Counted from the stretch's first letter, positions 26,144 to 38,954 are shown. The stretch is 64,000 nucleotides of DNA from Erythrobacter sp. (GCA_009993605.1 JAACTB010000011.1:1-64000), one strand, 5' to 3'. Notes: generated by a model from the sequence alone, not told the origin. Numbers and translations are program-made.

Positions 26144-26548
26144 ATGTCCCGCCTGTCCTCGCTCGCCATCGCCGCTGCTGCTGTAACCCTCGTCGCTACC
26201 CCCGCGTCCGCCGAGCGCAAATCGGGCGAAGAGAAGCTGGCCGAATTGATCGACGGCCGGGTCGCGGGCGAACCGCAAAGCTGCATCAACACCTTCAACA
26301 GCCGCCCGCTGACCGTGATCGACGACACTGCGATCGTCTATCGGAGCGGCGATACGGTGTATGTAAATCGCACGCGGGCACCGGAAACGCTCGACGACGA
26401 CGACATTCTGGTGATCCGCAAGTTCGGAACGGGCAGCCGCCTTTGCCGCCTCGACCAGATCACGACGCGCGACCGTTTCAGCGGGTTTTACAGCGGCAAT
26501 GTCTTTCTGACCGATTTCGTCCCCTATCGCCGCGTCGGGACCGACTGA
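26144..26548 (+). CDS. Small secreted hypothetical protein
   Basis: A 134-residue protein with a clear signal peptide (MSRLSSLAIAAAAVTLVATP, cleavage after ASA). The mature protein has two Cys residues (QSCINTF and SRLCRL) that could form a disulfide, and a DTAIVYRSGDTVYVNRT hairpin. It looks like the small periplasmic proteins widespread in Erythrobacteraceae that have no assigned function. AGGAGA lies at good spacing before the ATG. A possible stress promoter precedes it. DUF924 starts six bases after its stop, so the two may be co-transcribed. Confidence 0.75.
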   Translation: MSRLSSLAIAAAAVTLVATPASAERKSGEEKLAELIDGRVAGEPQSCINTFNSRPLTVIDDTAIVYRSGDTVYVNRTRAPETLDDDDILVIRKFGTGSRLCRLDQITTRDRFSGFYSGNVFLTDFVPYRRVGTD

Positions 26549-26554
26549 CTGGGT

Positions 26555-27106
26555 ATGGCGGCTGCGGTGAGGCCGTGGGCTCGCGAGTTGCTCCATGTCT
26601 GGTTCGAACGCCTCGGCCCCGCCGACTGGTTCGGCGGGGGCGAGGACGTCGATGCGCTTCTTCGGCGGCGCTTCGAAGATACGCTTCATGCAATGGGCAG
26701 CAGACCGCCCCATGAAGTCCTGACCGACCGCACGACCGCGCGTGCGGCCATCCTTCTCTTTGATCAGATCCCGCGTAATCTCCATCGCGACAGCGCACGG
26801 GCTTTCGCTTGGGATGGGCTTGCCCTGGCACTGACGCACGGTTTCCTGAACCGCAATTGGCTGGCGGGATTGTCGCGCGATCAGAAGCAATTCGTCCTCA
26901 TGCCGCTTATGCACAGCGAGGCAATTGCCGACCAGGAATTGAGCCTGCGCCTCTTCGCACGCCACGCACCCGACGCACTGAATTTTGCGCGTAGCCATCA
27001 CCGCATGATCGCGCGTTTCGGGCGTTTTCCGCATCGCAATGAAACGCTGGGGCGCGAAAGCTCGGCGGCGGAGAAGCGCGCCGTCGCCAACGGCTTCAGC
27101 TGTTAG
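26555..27106 (+). CDS. DUF924 family protein
   Basis: The 183-residue all-helical protein has the DUF924 hallmarks: VWFERLGPADWFGGG near the N terminus, AILLFDQIPRNLHRDSARAFAWD in the middle and a late HHRMIARFGRFPHRNE. The function of the family is not established; it has a TPR-like helical fold. The ATG is six bases after the previous gene, and its 3' end overlaps the convergent nth gene by 11 bases. Confidence 0.88.
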   Translation: MAAAVRPWARELLHVWFERLGPADWFGGGEDVDALLRRRFEDTLHAMGSRPPHEVLTDRTTARAAILLFDQIPRNLHRDSARAFAWDGLALALTHGFLNRNWLAGLSRDQKQFVLMPLMHSEAIADQELSLRLFARHAPDALNFARSHHRMIARFGRFPHRNETLGRESSAAEKRAVANGFSC

Positions 27107-27752
27107 CCCGCGTCGCGGCGTAGAATTCGCAAACATCGTTGACCGGGCAGGTCGGGCATTTCGGTGCGCGGGCCGTGCAGACGCGCTTGCCGAACTGGAT
27201 CAGCCAGAAATGCCCATCGCGCAGCGCCCATTCGGGTGTGCGCTCCTCCAATTGCTGCGCGGTCCGGTCCGCCGTCTTCGCATTGGTCAATCCGATGCGG
27301 TTGCAGACCCGGTGCACATGGGTATCGACCGCGATCACATCCTTCCCGAAGGTGAAGCTCATCACGATATCGGCGCATTTGCGACCGATGCCGGGCAGGC
27401 TCATCAGCCCCTCGCGCGTGTCGGGCACCACGCCGCCATGCTCCGCCAACAGGGTCTCGCAGAATTTGCGGATCGAGCGGGTCTTGTTGTTGTAGAGCCC
27501 GCACGGCTTGATGGCGGCGGCGATGTCCCGGTCGTCCAGCTCCAGCATCGCCTCCGGCGTCGTCGCCAGCGCGAACACTGCCCTGCTCGCTTTCGCCGTA
27601 TTGCGGTCGAGCGACTGGGCGGACAGCATGCACGAAATGCAGGACCGGAACGCGTCGGGCTGTCCTTTCGGGCCCTTCGCGTCCGGTGTACGCCCCGGCA
27701 TTTCGTGCGAGAGGATGCGATAGACGCTTTCTACCGCTTCATCGTCCAACAT
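27096..27752 (-). CDS. nth: Endonuclease III (DNA glycosylase/AP lyase)
   Basis: Nth removes oxidised pyrimidines and nicks the abasic site in base-excision repair. The 218-residue protein has LSAQSLDRNTAKA, the helix-hairpin-helix LPGIGRKCADIV, catalytic Asp in VDTHVHRVCNR, and a 4Fe-4S loop with Cys spacing C-x6-C-x2-C-x5-C (VCTARAPKCPTCPVNDVC). The usual catalytic Lys is expected in the HhH segment and appears as GRKCA. It begins three bases after the reductase stop codon. A second HhH-GPD protein is encoded 1.2 kb upstream on the same strand. Confidence 0.95.
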   Translation of the reverse strand: MLDDEAVESVYRILSHEMPGRTPDAKGPKGQPDAFRSCISCMLSAQSLDRNTAKASRAVFALATTPEAMLELDDRDIAAAIKPCGLYNNKTRSIRKFCETLLAEHGGVVPDTREGLMSLPGIGRKCADIVMSFTFGKDVIAVDTHVHRVCNRIGLTNAKTADRTAQQLEERTPEWALRDGHFWLIQFGKRVCTARAPKCPTCPVNDVCEFYAATRANS

Positions 27753-27755
27753 GGC

Positions 27756-28889
27756 TCAGGCCGGGAGAGGATCTTCGACCTGCTCCAGGCTCGGATAATC
27801 CGTATAACCCTCGGCCCCGCCGCCATAGAACGTGCTTTCGTCGGGTTCGTTATAGGGGCCATCCTGGGCGATCCGCTTTGGAAGGTCGGGATTGGCGAGA
27901 AACAGGCGGCCGAAGGCGACCGCATCGGCATGGCCCTTCTCGATCCATTCGGCGGCTTCGGCAGGTTCGAAATTGCCATTGGCGATGAACGTGCCGTCGA
28001 AGGCTTCGCGCATCGTCTTCAGGATTGCGTCGCCGCTCTGGTCCTTGCCCTCGCCGGTATGCGAATTGGGGCGGATGACGTGGAGATAGGCGAGCCCCTT
28101 TCCGGCCAGCGCCTTCGCGGCGGCGGGGTAAGTCTCGTCCGGATTCGCATCCTCGGTGCCGCCGGGCCCGCCCTGGGGCGACAGGCGCACGCCTACGCGA
28201 TCTGCGGGCAGTTCCTCGCACACCGCCGAGACGACTTCGCGCATCAGGCGCAAGCGATTGTCGAGGCTGCCACCATAGTCGTCGTCGCGGTTATTGGTTT
28301 CGGATCGGATAAACTGGTCGATCAGGTAATTGTTGGCGCAATGGACCTCGACCCCGTCGAACCCGGCCTTCGCGGCGCAGCGGGCGGCGTGGCGGTAATC
28401 CTCGATAAGGCTGGGGATCTCGTCAGTGCGCAGGGCGCGCGCTTTTTCGAAGGGGATTTGCGGGCCATCCTCGTGGCGATCGCCGACGAAAGCCTCGCCC
28501 TCGGGTGTCCAGGCGCTGGCGGAGACGGGCTGGCCGCCATCGGGCTGGAACACCGAATGGCTGATCGCACCGACATGCCATAACTGGCAGAATATCCTTC
28601 CGCCCGCCTCGTGCACTGCGTCAGTCACCACCTTCCAGCTTTCGACCTGGCTGTGGGTGAAGATGCCCGGCGTCCAGGCATAGCCCTGGCCCTGCTGGCT
28701 GATCTGCGTGGCTTCGCCCACGATCAGCCCCGCACCTGCACGCTGGGCGTAATAGAGCGCGTGGAGGCCGGTCTGTTCGTTGGTCTTCGCTTCGGACCGG
28801 CTGCGGGTGAGCGGCGCCATCACGATCCGGTTGGGCGCTTCGAACGCACCGAATGTGACGGTGTCGAAAAGGGGGGCATTGCTGGGCAT
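27756..28889 (-). CDS. Old-yellow-enzyme family alkene reductase (NemA-like)
   Basis: The 377-residue FMN protein reduces activated C=C bonds of electrophiles such as enones, maleimides or nitro-esters with NAD(P)H. It has IVMAPLTRSRS, QLWHVGAISHS, GVEVHCANNYLIDQFIRSETNNRDDDYGGS with the substrate-binding His/Asn, and the C-terminal FGRLFLANPDLPKRI and TFYGGGAEGYTDYP. It matches N-ethylmaleimide reductase/xenobiotic reductase proteins in length. It lies between two DNA repair genes on one strand, with gaps of 58 and three bases, so co-transcription is likely. Confidence 0.93.
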   Translation of the reverse strand: MPSNAPLFDTVTFGAFEAPNRIVMAPLTRSRSEAKTNEQTGLHALYYAQRAGAGLIVGEATQISQQGQGYAWTPGIFTHSQVESWKVVTDAVHEAGGRIFCQLWHVGAISHSVFQPDGGQPVSASAWTPEGEAFVGDRHEDGPQIPFEKARALRTDEIPSLIEDYRHAARCAAKAGFDGVEVHCANNYLIDQFIRSETNNRDDDYGGSLDNRLRLMREVVSAVCEELPADRVGVRLSPQGGPGGTEDANPDETYPAAAKALAGKGLAYLHVIRPNSHTGEGKDQSGDAILKTMREAFDGTFIANGNFEPAEAAEWIEKGHADAVAFGRLFLANPDLPKRIAQDGPYNEPDESTFYGGGAEGYTDYPSLEQVEDPLPA

Positions 28890-28947
28890 GGAAACTCCGT
28901 TGATTGTCGGTCACTCAACGGTGCAATCGCCCAGAGCGTTCCGGTGC

Positions 28948-29658
28948 TCAGGTCCGGGCCAGCCCCGTCGCGCAGAGCGAGCAGGCGGCGCAGGCCGCAC
29001 AATCGGGCGCGCTGGGTCTGCACCATGTCTGGCCGAGCTTTTTCATCAGCAGGTGATGCTCGTCGAAATCCGCGCCCGACCACTCCTCCGGCATGGCGGG
29101 CATGATCGCATCGAAAGCGCGCGCGGTGGTCGCCTTGGGCGGCACGAGGCCCATGCGCTGGAGAATGCGGGTGTGGTGCGAATCGAGGACGATGGCGCGC
29201 CGGTCGAGCGTGCTGGCGTTCATGATGCCCGCCGCGATCTTGCGGCCGATGCCGGGCAATCGCTCGAGCCAGTCCATCGCCTCGCCCGTTTCCATCTCCG
29301 CCAGATGCGACAGGTCGACTGCCCCGCGCTGTTCGATCAGCGCGGTGAGGCTGGCCTTAAGGCGCTCGGCGGCGATGTTGGGATAGGTCTGCGTCGAAAG
29401 CTCCGCCTGCAAGTCCTGAAGCGGCGCCTCGGCCACCTTCTCCCACGAACCGTAGCGCGTCAGGAGGCGGTCGGTCGCCTCGTTCGAGACCGGCGATTTC
29501 GTGCGCGCGCCGATCACGCCCTGCACCAGCACCCATTCGGGCTCTCGCCAAGCTGCCGCCGCCCGCTCGATCCGCCCGAAACGCTGGATCAGCAGCGCCT
29601 GAAGGCGGCGCAGCGTCTCGGTGCGGGGATCGGCACCGAGGGGGAGTTCGCCTGTCAG
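28948..29658 (-). CDS. HhH-GPD/endonuclease III-like Fe-S protein, probable CTG start
   Basis: This second HhH-GPD protein has a hairpin LERLPGIGRKIAAGIM, the catalytic-type Asp in VLDSHHTRIL and a Cys-rich end (WCRPSAPDCAACAACSLC) fitting an iron-sulfur cluster. From GTG at 29532 it would be 194 residues and lack its first helix. The frame stays open upstream and encodes LQALLIQRFGRI and REPEWVLVQGVIG, which belong to the family. No ATG, GTG or TTG exists there, but CTG at 29658 overlaps the previous stop as CTGA, giving 236 residues. I therefore take CTG as the start. The likely role is base-excision repair; the exact lesion is unknown. Confidence 0.75.
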   Translation of the reverse strand: MTGELPLGADPRTETLRRLQALLIQRFGRIERAAAAWREPEWVLVQGVIGARTKSPVSNEATDRLLTRYGSWEKVAEAPLQDLQAELSTQTYPNIAAERLKASLTALIEQRGAVDLSHLAEMETGEAMDWLERLPGIGRKIAAGIMNASTLDRRAIVLDSHHTRILQRMGLVPPKATTARAFDAIMPAMPEEWSGADFDEHHLLMKKLGQTWCRPSAPDCAACAACSLCATGLART

Positions 29659-29873
29659 GTCCGGCCCCGGAAAAGTGTCTCGAAGACCGCCTCGCGCTCG
29701 GCCTTTTTCATGCCCGCCGTCTCCTCGACGAAGCGGTTGCGGTCCTCGCGCGTTTCGAACACCCAGACGCAGACGCTGTCGGGTCCGTGGTAGATCGCCT
29801 TCAGCTCGTCATCCACGGCGCAGAGGTCCTGCGGCATGGCGACCGGAATGCAGAGCGAGGTCGGAGGGGTCAT
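29655..29873 (-). CDS. Small hypothetical protein coupled to guaA
   Basis: This gene encodes 72 residues from an ATG that overlaps the guaA stop codon as ATGA, and its own stop overlaps the next gene's probable CTG start as CTGA. The sequence has a compact centre ([19 protein letters not shown]) and a charged helix ([20 protein letters not shown]). I do not recognise a family. The double overlap strongly supports that it is a real, translated gene. Its function is not apparent. Confidence 0.7.
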   Translation of the reverse strand: MTPPTSLCIPVAMPQDLCAVDDELKAIYHGPDSVCVWVFETREDRNRFVEETAGMKKAEREAVFETLFRGRT

Positions 29874-31444
29874 TCCCATTCGATCGTGCCCGGCGGCTTC
29901 GACGTGTAGTCGTAGGTCACGCGGTTGATGCCCTTCACCTCGTTGACGATCCGCGTGGCGCACTGAGTCAGGAAGCTCGCATCGAACGGGTAGACGTCCG
30001 CCGTCATCCCGTCCGTGCTGGTCACCGCGCGCAGGGCGCAGACGCTGTCATAGGTGCGGTGGTCGCCCATCACCCCCACGGTCCTGACCGGGAGCAGCAC
30101 GGCGAAGGCCTGCCAGATCGCATCGTAAAGCCCGGCCTTGCGGATCTCGTCGAGATAGATCGCGTCCGCCTTTCTCAGGATATCGCAACGCTCCTTGGTC
30201 ACCTCGCCCGGAATGCGGATGGCGAGGCCGGGGCCGGGGAAGGGATGGCGACCGACGAAGATTTCGGGCAGGCCCAGCTCGCGCCCCAGCTCACGCACCT
30301 CGTCCTTGAACAGTTCGCGCAAGGGTTCGACGAGCTTCATGTTCATCCGCTCGGGCAGGCCGCCGACATTGTGGTGGCTCTTGATCGTGACCGAGGGGCC
30401 GCCGGTGAAGCTGACGCTTTCGATCACGTCGGGATAGAGCGTCCCCTGCGCGAGGAAATCCGCGCCGCCGATCTTCTTCGCCTCTTCCTCGAACAGGTCG
30501 ATGAAGGCGCCGCCGATGAATTTGCGCTTCTTTTCGGGATCGGTCTGGCCCGCGAGGCCCGAAAGGAACATCTCTTCCGCGTCCACATGGACGAGCGGGA
30601 TGTTGTAATGGTCGCGGAACAGGGTGACGACCTGTTCGGCCTCGTTCATCCGCATGAGGCCGTGATCGACGAAAACGCAGGTGAGCTGGTCGCCAATCGC
30701 TTCGTGGATGAGAACCGCGGCGACGGCGGAATCGACGCCGCCCGACAGGCCGCAGATGACTTTGCCGTCGCCAACCTGTTCGCGGATTTCGGCAATCTTG
30801 GTGGCGCGGAATTCGGCCATCGTCCAGTCGCCCGCCATCCCGCAGACATGGCGCGCGAAATTGGCGATCAGCTTCGCCCCATCGGGCGTGTGGACGACTT
30901 CGGGATGGAACTGGACGCCGTAATATCTGCGCGCCTCGTCCGCGATCACCGCGAAGGGCGCGCCATCGCTGGTGGCGACGATCTCGAACCCCTCGGCAAA
31001 GCGCGTGACCTTGTCGCCATGGCTCATCCACACCTGGTGCCGCTCGCGGACTTCCCACAACCCGTCGAACAGGGCGCAGGGTTTGGTGACTGTGAGGAAA
31101 GCGCGACCGAATTCGCCCCCTTCTCCCGTCTCGTGCCCGGGCCGGACCTCCCCGCCCAATTGGTGCGTCATGACCTGTTGGCCATAACAGATGCCCAGGA
31201 TCGGCAGGCCGCTGTCGAACAGGCATTGCGGTGCGCGCGGGCTTCCTTCCTCGGGCACGCTGGCGGGCGATCCCGACAGGATGATGCCCTTGGGCCGCAT
31301 CCGCTCAAAGGCTTCTTCCGCCATCGTATAGGGCGCGATTTCGGAATAGACGCCCGCCTCGCGCACACGGCGCGCGATCAGCTGGGTGACCTGGCTGCCG
31401 AAATCGACGATGAGGATGGAGTCGGGGAGATGCTCTTTGTCCAT
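29870..31444 (-). CDS. guaA: GMP synthase (glutamine-hydrolysing)
   Basis: GuaA converts XMP to GMP using glutamine and ATP. The 524-residue protein has the class I amidotransferase start [20 protein letters not shown], catalytic Cys in [11 protein letters not shown], His/Glu in [11 protein letters not shown], the PP-loop [13 protein letters not shown], and the dimerisation domain ending [11 protein letters not shown]. The length is that of E. coli GuaA. No strong ribosome-binding site precedes the ATG. It is followed by a 72-residue protein and an HhH-GPD protein by 4-base overlaps. guaB is not in the window. Confidence 0.97.
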   Translation of the reverse strand: MDKEHLPDSILIVDFGSQVTQLIARRVREAGVYSEIAPYTMAEEAFERMRPKGIILSGSPASVPEEGSPRAPQCLFDSGLPILGICYGQQVMTHQLGGEVRPGHETGEGGEFGRAFLTVTKPCALFDGLWEVRERHQVWMSHGDKVTRFAEGFEIVATSDGAPFAVIADEARRYYGVQFHPEVVHTPDGAKLIANFARHVCGMAGDWTMAEFRATKIAEIREQVGDGKVICGLSGGVDSAVAAVLIHEAIGDQLTCVFVDHGLMRMNEAEQVVTLFRDHYNIPLVHVDAEEMFLSGLAGQTDPEKKRKFIGGAFIDLFEEEAKKIGGADFLAQGTLYPDVIESVSFTGGPSVTIKSHHNVGGLPERMNMKLVEPLRELFKDEVRELGRELGLPEIFVGRHPFPGPGLAIRIPGEVTKERCDILRKADAIYLDEIRKAGLYDAIWQAFAVLLPVRTVGVMGDHRTYDSVCALRAVTSTDGMTADVYPFDASFLTQCATRIVNEVKGINRVTYDYTSKPPGTIEWE

Positions 31445-31837
31445 GCGCGGAGCCGTTACCGCCAAGGCGGAGGCCGGTCCAGAGCGGCTGGCGAGGCGGG
31501 CGGAGATGCGCACCCGATACCGTTGCGCAAAACGCAACCCAACTTGGCGTTTTCTCACTTTCGTTCGCTGCGCCGCAACATTATTTCGGACACCAGACGC
31601 CGATCCGGTCCTCCCACCGCATCGGTCGACGCAGGAAATGCCGCTCTTCGGTGCATCGCGCCGACGGCATCCTGGCCCTCCCTTGCGGGGCATTCACGGT
31701 CGGAGCGCTCCTCTCCCCCCCTGATGCCCGACCGGCCCTGCAAGGCGCTAGGCAGCGAGTAGAGACGCGGCCGCCGAAACCTCTCCCCCCTACCCTATCG
31801 GCGCCGCGTCTCGAAAGCACGCTGCGGCAGGCTTTTT
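31445..31837. other. Intergenic region upstream of guaA with two inverted repeats, no gene seen
   Basis: The 393 bases between the acyl-CoA ligase stop and guaA contain no convincing coding sequence. An inverted repeat GTTGCG-CAAAA-CGCAAC lies at 31522-31538, about 80 bases upstream of guaA. A longer one, GAGACGCGGC (31762-31771) with GCCGCGTCTC (31803-31812), can extend inwards with a one-base bulge; it has no T run, so it may be a Rho-type end for the ligase gene or a structured RNA. Tracts of pyrimidines (CTCTCCCCCC) lie in its loop. Confidence 0.5.
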
Positions 31838-33394
31838 TCAGTCCGGCAGACCCCGCCGTTCCGCCTCTTCGCGCAGATCGGTCTTCAATATTTTTCCGAT
31901 ATGGCTGCGCGGCATCTCTTCGATTGCGTGCAACTGTGCCAGCCTTTGCGTCTTGCCGAGGCGAGAATTGACGGCCGCGAGAATCGCATCGGTGCTCGCG
32001 CCGTCATCCACCAGACGGACGAAGCCCACCGGCGTCTCCCCCCATTTGCGCGAGGGCACGCCGATGACGGCGGCCTCCGCCACACCGGCTTCCTTTTCCA
32101 GCTCGGTTTCGAGATCGACCGGATAGATGTTGAAGCCGCCCGAAATGATCATGTCCTTCGCGCGGCCCACCAGTTCCACGAACCCGTCAGCGTCGACGCG
32201 GCCGATATCGCCCATCCGCTGCCACACTTCGCCCGTTTCCGGGTCGGTCCAGTACCCATCCTGCGTCTTGCCCGGCTGGTTCCTGTATCCGCTCATCATC
32301 GTGGCGCTGCGGCCCACCAGATTGCCGGGCGTGCCGGCCGCGACCTCGCGATCCTCGTCGTCCAGCACCTTGATCTCGCTGCCCGGCGCGGGGCGACCGA
32401 CCGTGTGCAGCTTGTCGGAAAATTCATGCGCGGGCAGCAGGCAGACGAGGCCGCCTTCGGTCATCGAATAAATCTCGATGAGGGCGCCGGGCATTCGATC
32501 CAAGACCTCGCGCTTTAGAGCGGGCGAGAAGGGCGCGCTGGTGCAGTATTTGAGGCGCAGCGCGGACAGGTCGGCACCGTCCAGCCCCAGCGCATCCATC
32601 AGCCGCTGATACTGAACCGGGACCAGCATGGTGAGCGTGGTCCGGTCCTTCTCGGCATGTTGCAGCCAGCGCGCGGCGTCGAATTTCCCCATCACCCGCA
32701 CCAATCCACCCGCCAGCAGCGGGGCGAGGAAAGCGACCATGGTGGTGTTGGAATAGAGCGGCGTCGAAGCGAGCGCGCGCACCTCCAACCCGCTGGCGCG
32801 ATAGGAACTGGCGGTGGAGGCGAACTGGGTCCAGCGCATCCCGTGCGAATGGACGATGCCCTTGGGCGTGCCGGTGGTGCCGCTCGAATAGATGATGTTG
32901 AAGGGATCGCTGCGCTCGGGCGTGAAATCGGGCGCGCGGGTTCCGGCCGGGGCCATCCATGCGTCGAGTTCCTCGTCGAGCAGGATCCGGGTGAGGCCTT
33001 TGAAGCTGCCCTCCCCGAGTTCGGTCAGTTTCGCGCGGTCGATGAAGATATAATCCGCCCCCGAATCGCGCGCCATTTCCTCCAGCTGGTCCGCACTGGC
33101 GCTGGTGGTGAGCGGCGCGGCGACACCGCCCGCGCGGACCGCGGCGAGAAACACCAGCGCATAGGGGATCGAGGATGCGCCGAGGATCGCGACCGCCTGC
33201 CCGCGCTCCAATCCCTCTTCGACGAGGCGTGCCGCGATCCGCTCGATCCGGTCGGCCATCTCATCCCATGTCAGCGCGCCTAGTTCGTCGCGCAGGGCGA
33301 TCGCATCGGGTTGCGCCGTGGCCCAGGCGGCAAGCGTGGTGGAGAAATCGCCATAGGGTTCGGCGAGGCGGGTGGCGATGTCGCTGGCGTTCAT
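31838..33394 (-). CDS. AMP-dependent acyl-CoA ligase
   Basis: A 518-residue class I adenylate-forming enzyme. Motifs visible are FNIIYSSGTTGTPKGIVHSH (ATP/P-loop), IEIYSMTEGGLVCLLP (A5), WQRMGDIGRVDADGFVELVGRAKDMI (A7/A8) and the C-terminal catalytic Lys region RSHIGKILKTDLREEA. It makes an acyl-CoA from a free carboxylic acid; chain length or aromatic preference cannot be read. It stands alone, followed by a 393-base gap before guaA and preceded by a 64-base gap from the ZIP gene. Confidence 0.88.
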   Translation of the reverse strand: MNASDIATRLAEPYGDFSTTLAAWATAQPDAIALRDELGALTWDEMADRIERIAARLVEEGLERGQAVAILGASSIPYALVFLAAVRAGGVAAPLTTSASADQLEEMARDSGADYIFIDRAKLTELGEGSFKGLTRILLDEELDAWMAPAGTRAPDFTPERSDPFNIIYSSGTTGTPKGIVHSHGMRWTQFASTASSYRASGLEVRALASTPLYSNTTMVAFLAPLLAGGLVRVMGKFDAARWLQHAEKDRTTLTMLVPVQYQRLMDALGLDGADLSALRLKYCTSAPFSPALKREVLDRMPGALIEIYSMTEGGLVCLLPAHEFSDKLHTVGRPAPGSEIKVLDDEDREVAAGTPGNLVGRSATMMSGYRNQPGKTQDGYWTDPETGEVWQRMGDIGRVDADGFVELVGRAKDMIISGGFNIYPVDLETELEKEAGVAEAAVIGVPSRKWGETPVGFVRLVDDGASTDAILAAVNSRLGKTQRLAQLHAIEEMPRSHIGKILKTDLREEAERRGLPD

Positions 33395-33458
33395 CGCGCC
33401 ACCCTAGATGCGCCGCGCGCAATGTCGAGAGTTGGGTCGAGAGTGGTGTCGAGAGCGA

Positions 33459-34160
33459 TCAGCCGCCCAGATTGCCGAGCACGAAGGCGAGGATCACGCC
33501 GAGCGCAGTCGCGATCCCGCTCAGATAGTGATCGTCCTTATAGGCTTTGGGGAAGACTTCGGTGGCGAGGCTGGCGACCACGGCGCCCGCGGCAAAGCAG
33601 CGGATTATGGCCAGCGTGCCTTCGCCCACCCCGGCCAGCAGGAAATTGCCCGCGATCGCGGCTACCGACAGCAAGGCGGCAGTCGCGGCCCACAAAAGCA
33701 TGACCCGCGCTTTCGAGCGCCCGCCGCTCGCCATGCTGCGCGCGCCGCCCGCCGCTTCGGGAAGGTTCGAAAGGAGGATCGATCCGGCCAGCGCCGCTAC
33801 CTCAAGCCCTCCCGCACCGATCAGTGCGACCCCGAGAGCGAGGTTCTCAGGTATCCCGTCGAGCGTGATCGCCGCGAGCAGTCCGCCACCGGAATTGGAA
33901 CCCCATTTCTCGTCGATCAGATAATCGAACCCGCAGAACACGATTGCACCCGCCGCCACGCCCAGCATGGCGTGGAACACGCTGCTCTTGTCGATCGAGG
34001 GTTCGATCAGCTCGGTCGTCACCGACAGCAGCAGGGCGCCTCCCGCCATCGCGACGAGGAAGCCTTCCAACCTGTCGGGCAGCCTGCCGTAAATGCCCCA
34101 GGCGGCCCCGGCGATCAGCGCGCCCGAGACCACCAGCACCACGGCAAACACAATCAGCAT
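33459..34160 (-). CDS. ZIP-family metal transporter
   Basis: The 233-residue membrane protein has seven or eight hydrophobic segments and the ZIP pattern LDGIPENLALGVALIG in the fourth and NLPEAAGGARS in the fifth. In most ZIP carriers the first motif is HNxPEG, so Asp replaces the metal-binding His here, which may change metal preference. It probably imports a divalent ion such as zinc, iron or manganese. Its ATG overlaps the sdaA stop by seven bases, so the two genes are likely translated together. Confidence 0.82.
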   Translation of the reverse strand: MLIVFAVVLVVSGALIAGAAWGIYGRLPDRLEGFLVAMAGGALLLSVTTELIEPSIDKSSVFHAMLGVAAGAIVFCGFDYLIDEKWGSNSGGGLLAAITLDGIPENLALGVALIGAGGLEVAALAGSILLSNLPEAAGGARSMASGGRSKARVMLLWAATAALLSVAAIAGNFLLAGVGEGTLAIIRCFAAGAVVASLATEVFPKAYKDDHYLSGIATALGVILAFVLGNLGG

Positions 34161-35539
34161 TCGATGACGTTCACGGCCAGCCCGCCCTGGCTGGTCTCCT
34201 TGTATTTGGTCGACATGTCGAGCCCGGTCTGGCGCATGGTCTCGATCACCTGGTCGAGCGTGACGCAGCTTTCCGCCGCCGTGCGGTGGAGCGCGAGACG
34301 CGCGGCGTTGACCGCCTTGACCGCGCCGATGGCGTTTCGCTCGATGCAAGGCACTTGCACCAGCCCCGCAACCGGGTCGCATGTCAGGCCCAAATTGTGT
34401 TCCATCCCGATTTCCGCAGCGCTGGCGACCTGTTCGGGCGTCCCGCCCCACAGCGCCGCCAATCCGCCCGCCGCCATCGAGCACGCCACGCCGACCTCGC
34501 CCTGACAGCCCATTTCCGCGCCCGAGATGCTGGCGCGCTGTTTGTAGAGCAGCCCGATCGCGCCCGAGGTCAGGAGGAAAGTGCGGCGGCTCTCCTTGCA
34601 ATCCTCCTCGTCGGCGGTCTTGCAATAGAAACGCATCACCGCCGGGATGATTCCCGCCGCCCCATTGGTGGGCGCGGTGACGACGCGGCCTCCGGCGGCA
34701 TTCTCCTCGTTTACCGCCATGGCATAGCAATTGAGCCAGTCGAAGAGAGATTCGCGCTCGTTAGACTGGGGTTGGGCGGACAGTTTGTCCCACAGATCGG
34801 GCGCGCGGCGCCGGACCTTGAGGCCGCCGGGCAGGATGCCGCGCTGCGACAGGCCGCGGTCGATGCAGCCGTCCATCGCCTCGGCAATGCGGTCGAGCCC
34901 CGCCATGGTCTCGTCGCGCGGGCGCATCGCGTCCTCATTGGCCAGCACCAGATCGGCGATCGCCAGCTCGTGCGCCTCGCAGAGCGCCAATAGCTCCGCC
35001 GCCGATCCAAAAGCATGGGGCACGGGCGATCCGGTGCGCACGCGATCGTCCTTGGGCTTGCGCGCGAGCTGGGCCGCGCTCGCTACGAAACCGCCCCCGG
35101 TCGAATAATAGGTCCGCTCGAGCAGGATACCGCCCCCTGGATCGCAGGCGACGAGATGCATCCCGTTGGGGTGGAGATCGGGAATGATGTGTCCGGCCAG
35201 ATCGATATCGCGTGCCTTGTCGAAGGCGATTGCGTGCTTGCCCAGCAATTCGAGCCGCCCGGTTTCCTGGATCCTCGCGAGCGCCGCAGCGGCATCGTCG
35301 GGATCGGTACGGTCGGGGCGGAAGCCCGCAAGGCCGAGGATGGTCGCATCGACCGTGCCATGCCCCACGCCGGTCAGCGCCAGCGAACCTTGCAGTTCGA
35401 CCGCGATCCTTGTCGTCCGCTCCAGAACGCTCGCCTTTTCAAGCGCGCGCACGAAGCGCACCGCGATCCGCATCGGGCCGACGGTGTGCGAACTGGAGGG
35501 GCCGATGCCGATGCGAAAGATGTCGAGAATGGAAAGCAT
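34154..35539 (-). CDS. sdaA: L-serine ammonia-lyase (iron-sulfur, single chain)
   Basis: The enzyme deaminates L-serine to pyruvate. The 461-residue single chain starts [23 protein letters not shown], the classic beta-domain signature, and the alpha domain has [31 protein letters not shown] and [12 protein letters not shown], supplying Cys ligands for the 4Fe-4S cluster. The ATG at 35539 gives the standard N terminus. It is divergent from gyrB, with 122 bases between starts, and overlaps the ZIP transporter gene downstream. Confidence 0.95.
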   Translation of the reverse strand: MLSILDIFRIGIGPSSSHTVGPMRIAVRFVRALEKASVLERTTRIAVELQGSLALTGVGHGTVDATILGLAGFRPDRTDPDDAAAALARIQETGRLELLGKHAIAFDKARDIDLAGHIIPDLHPNGMHLVACDPGGGILLERTYYSTGGGFVASAAQLARKPKDDRVRTGSPVPHAFGSAAELLALCEAHELAIADLVLANEDAMRPRDETMAGLDRIAEAMDGCIDRGLSQRGILPGGLKVRRRAPDLWDKLSAQPQSNERESLFDWLNCYAMAVNEENAAGGRVVTAPTNGAAGIIPAVMRFYCKTADEEDCKESRRTFLLTSGAIGLLYKQRASISGAEMGCQGEVGVACSMAAGGLAALWGGTPEQVASAAEIGMEHNLGLTCDPVAGLVQVPCIERNAIGAVKAVNAARLALHRTAAESCVTLDQVIETMRQTGLDMSTKYKETSQGGLAVNVIEC

Positions 35540-35622
35540 GCCGTAGCGGCACGTGGCCGTACGGAGGCGCCCGGTCAAGCGATCCCGTCCGCATTGCGGC
35601 AAGATGGGGAAAAGGCCCCTGA

Positions 35623-38950
<3,328 letters not shown>

Positions 38951-38954
38951 TTGC

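Noticed and set aside
31522-31538. GTTGCG-CAAAA-CGCAAC as a PurR box of guaA
   Set aside because: The arms are arranged differently from the PurR consensus, and PurR of that type is not typical of alphaproteobacteria.
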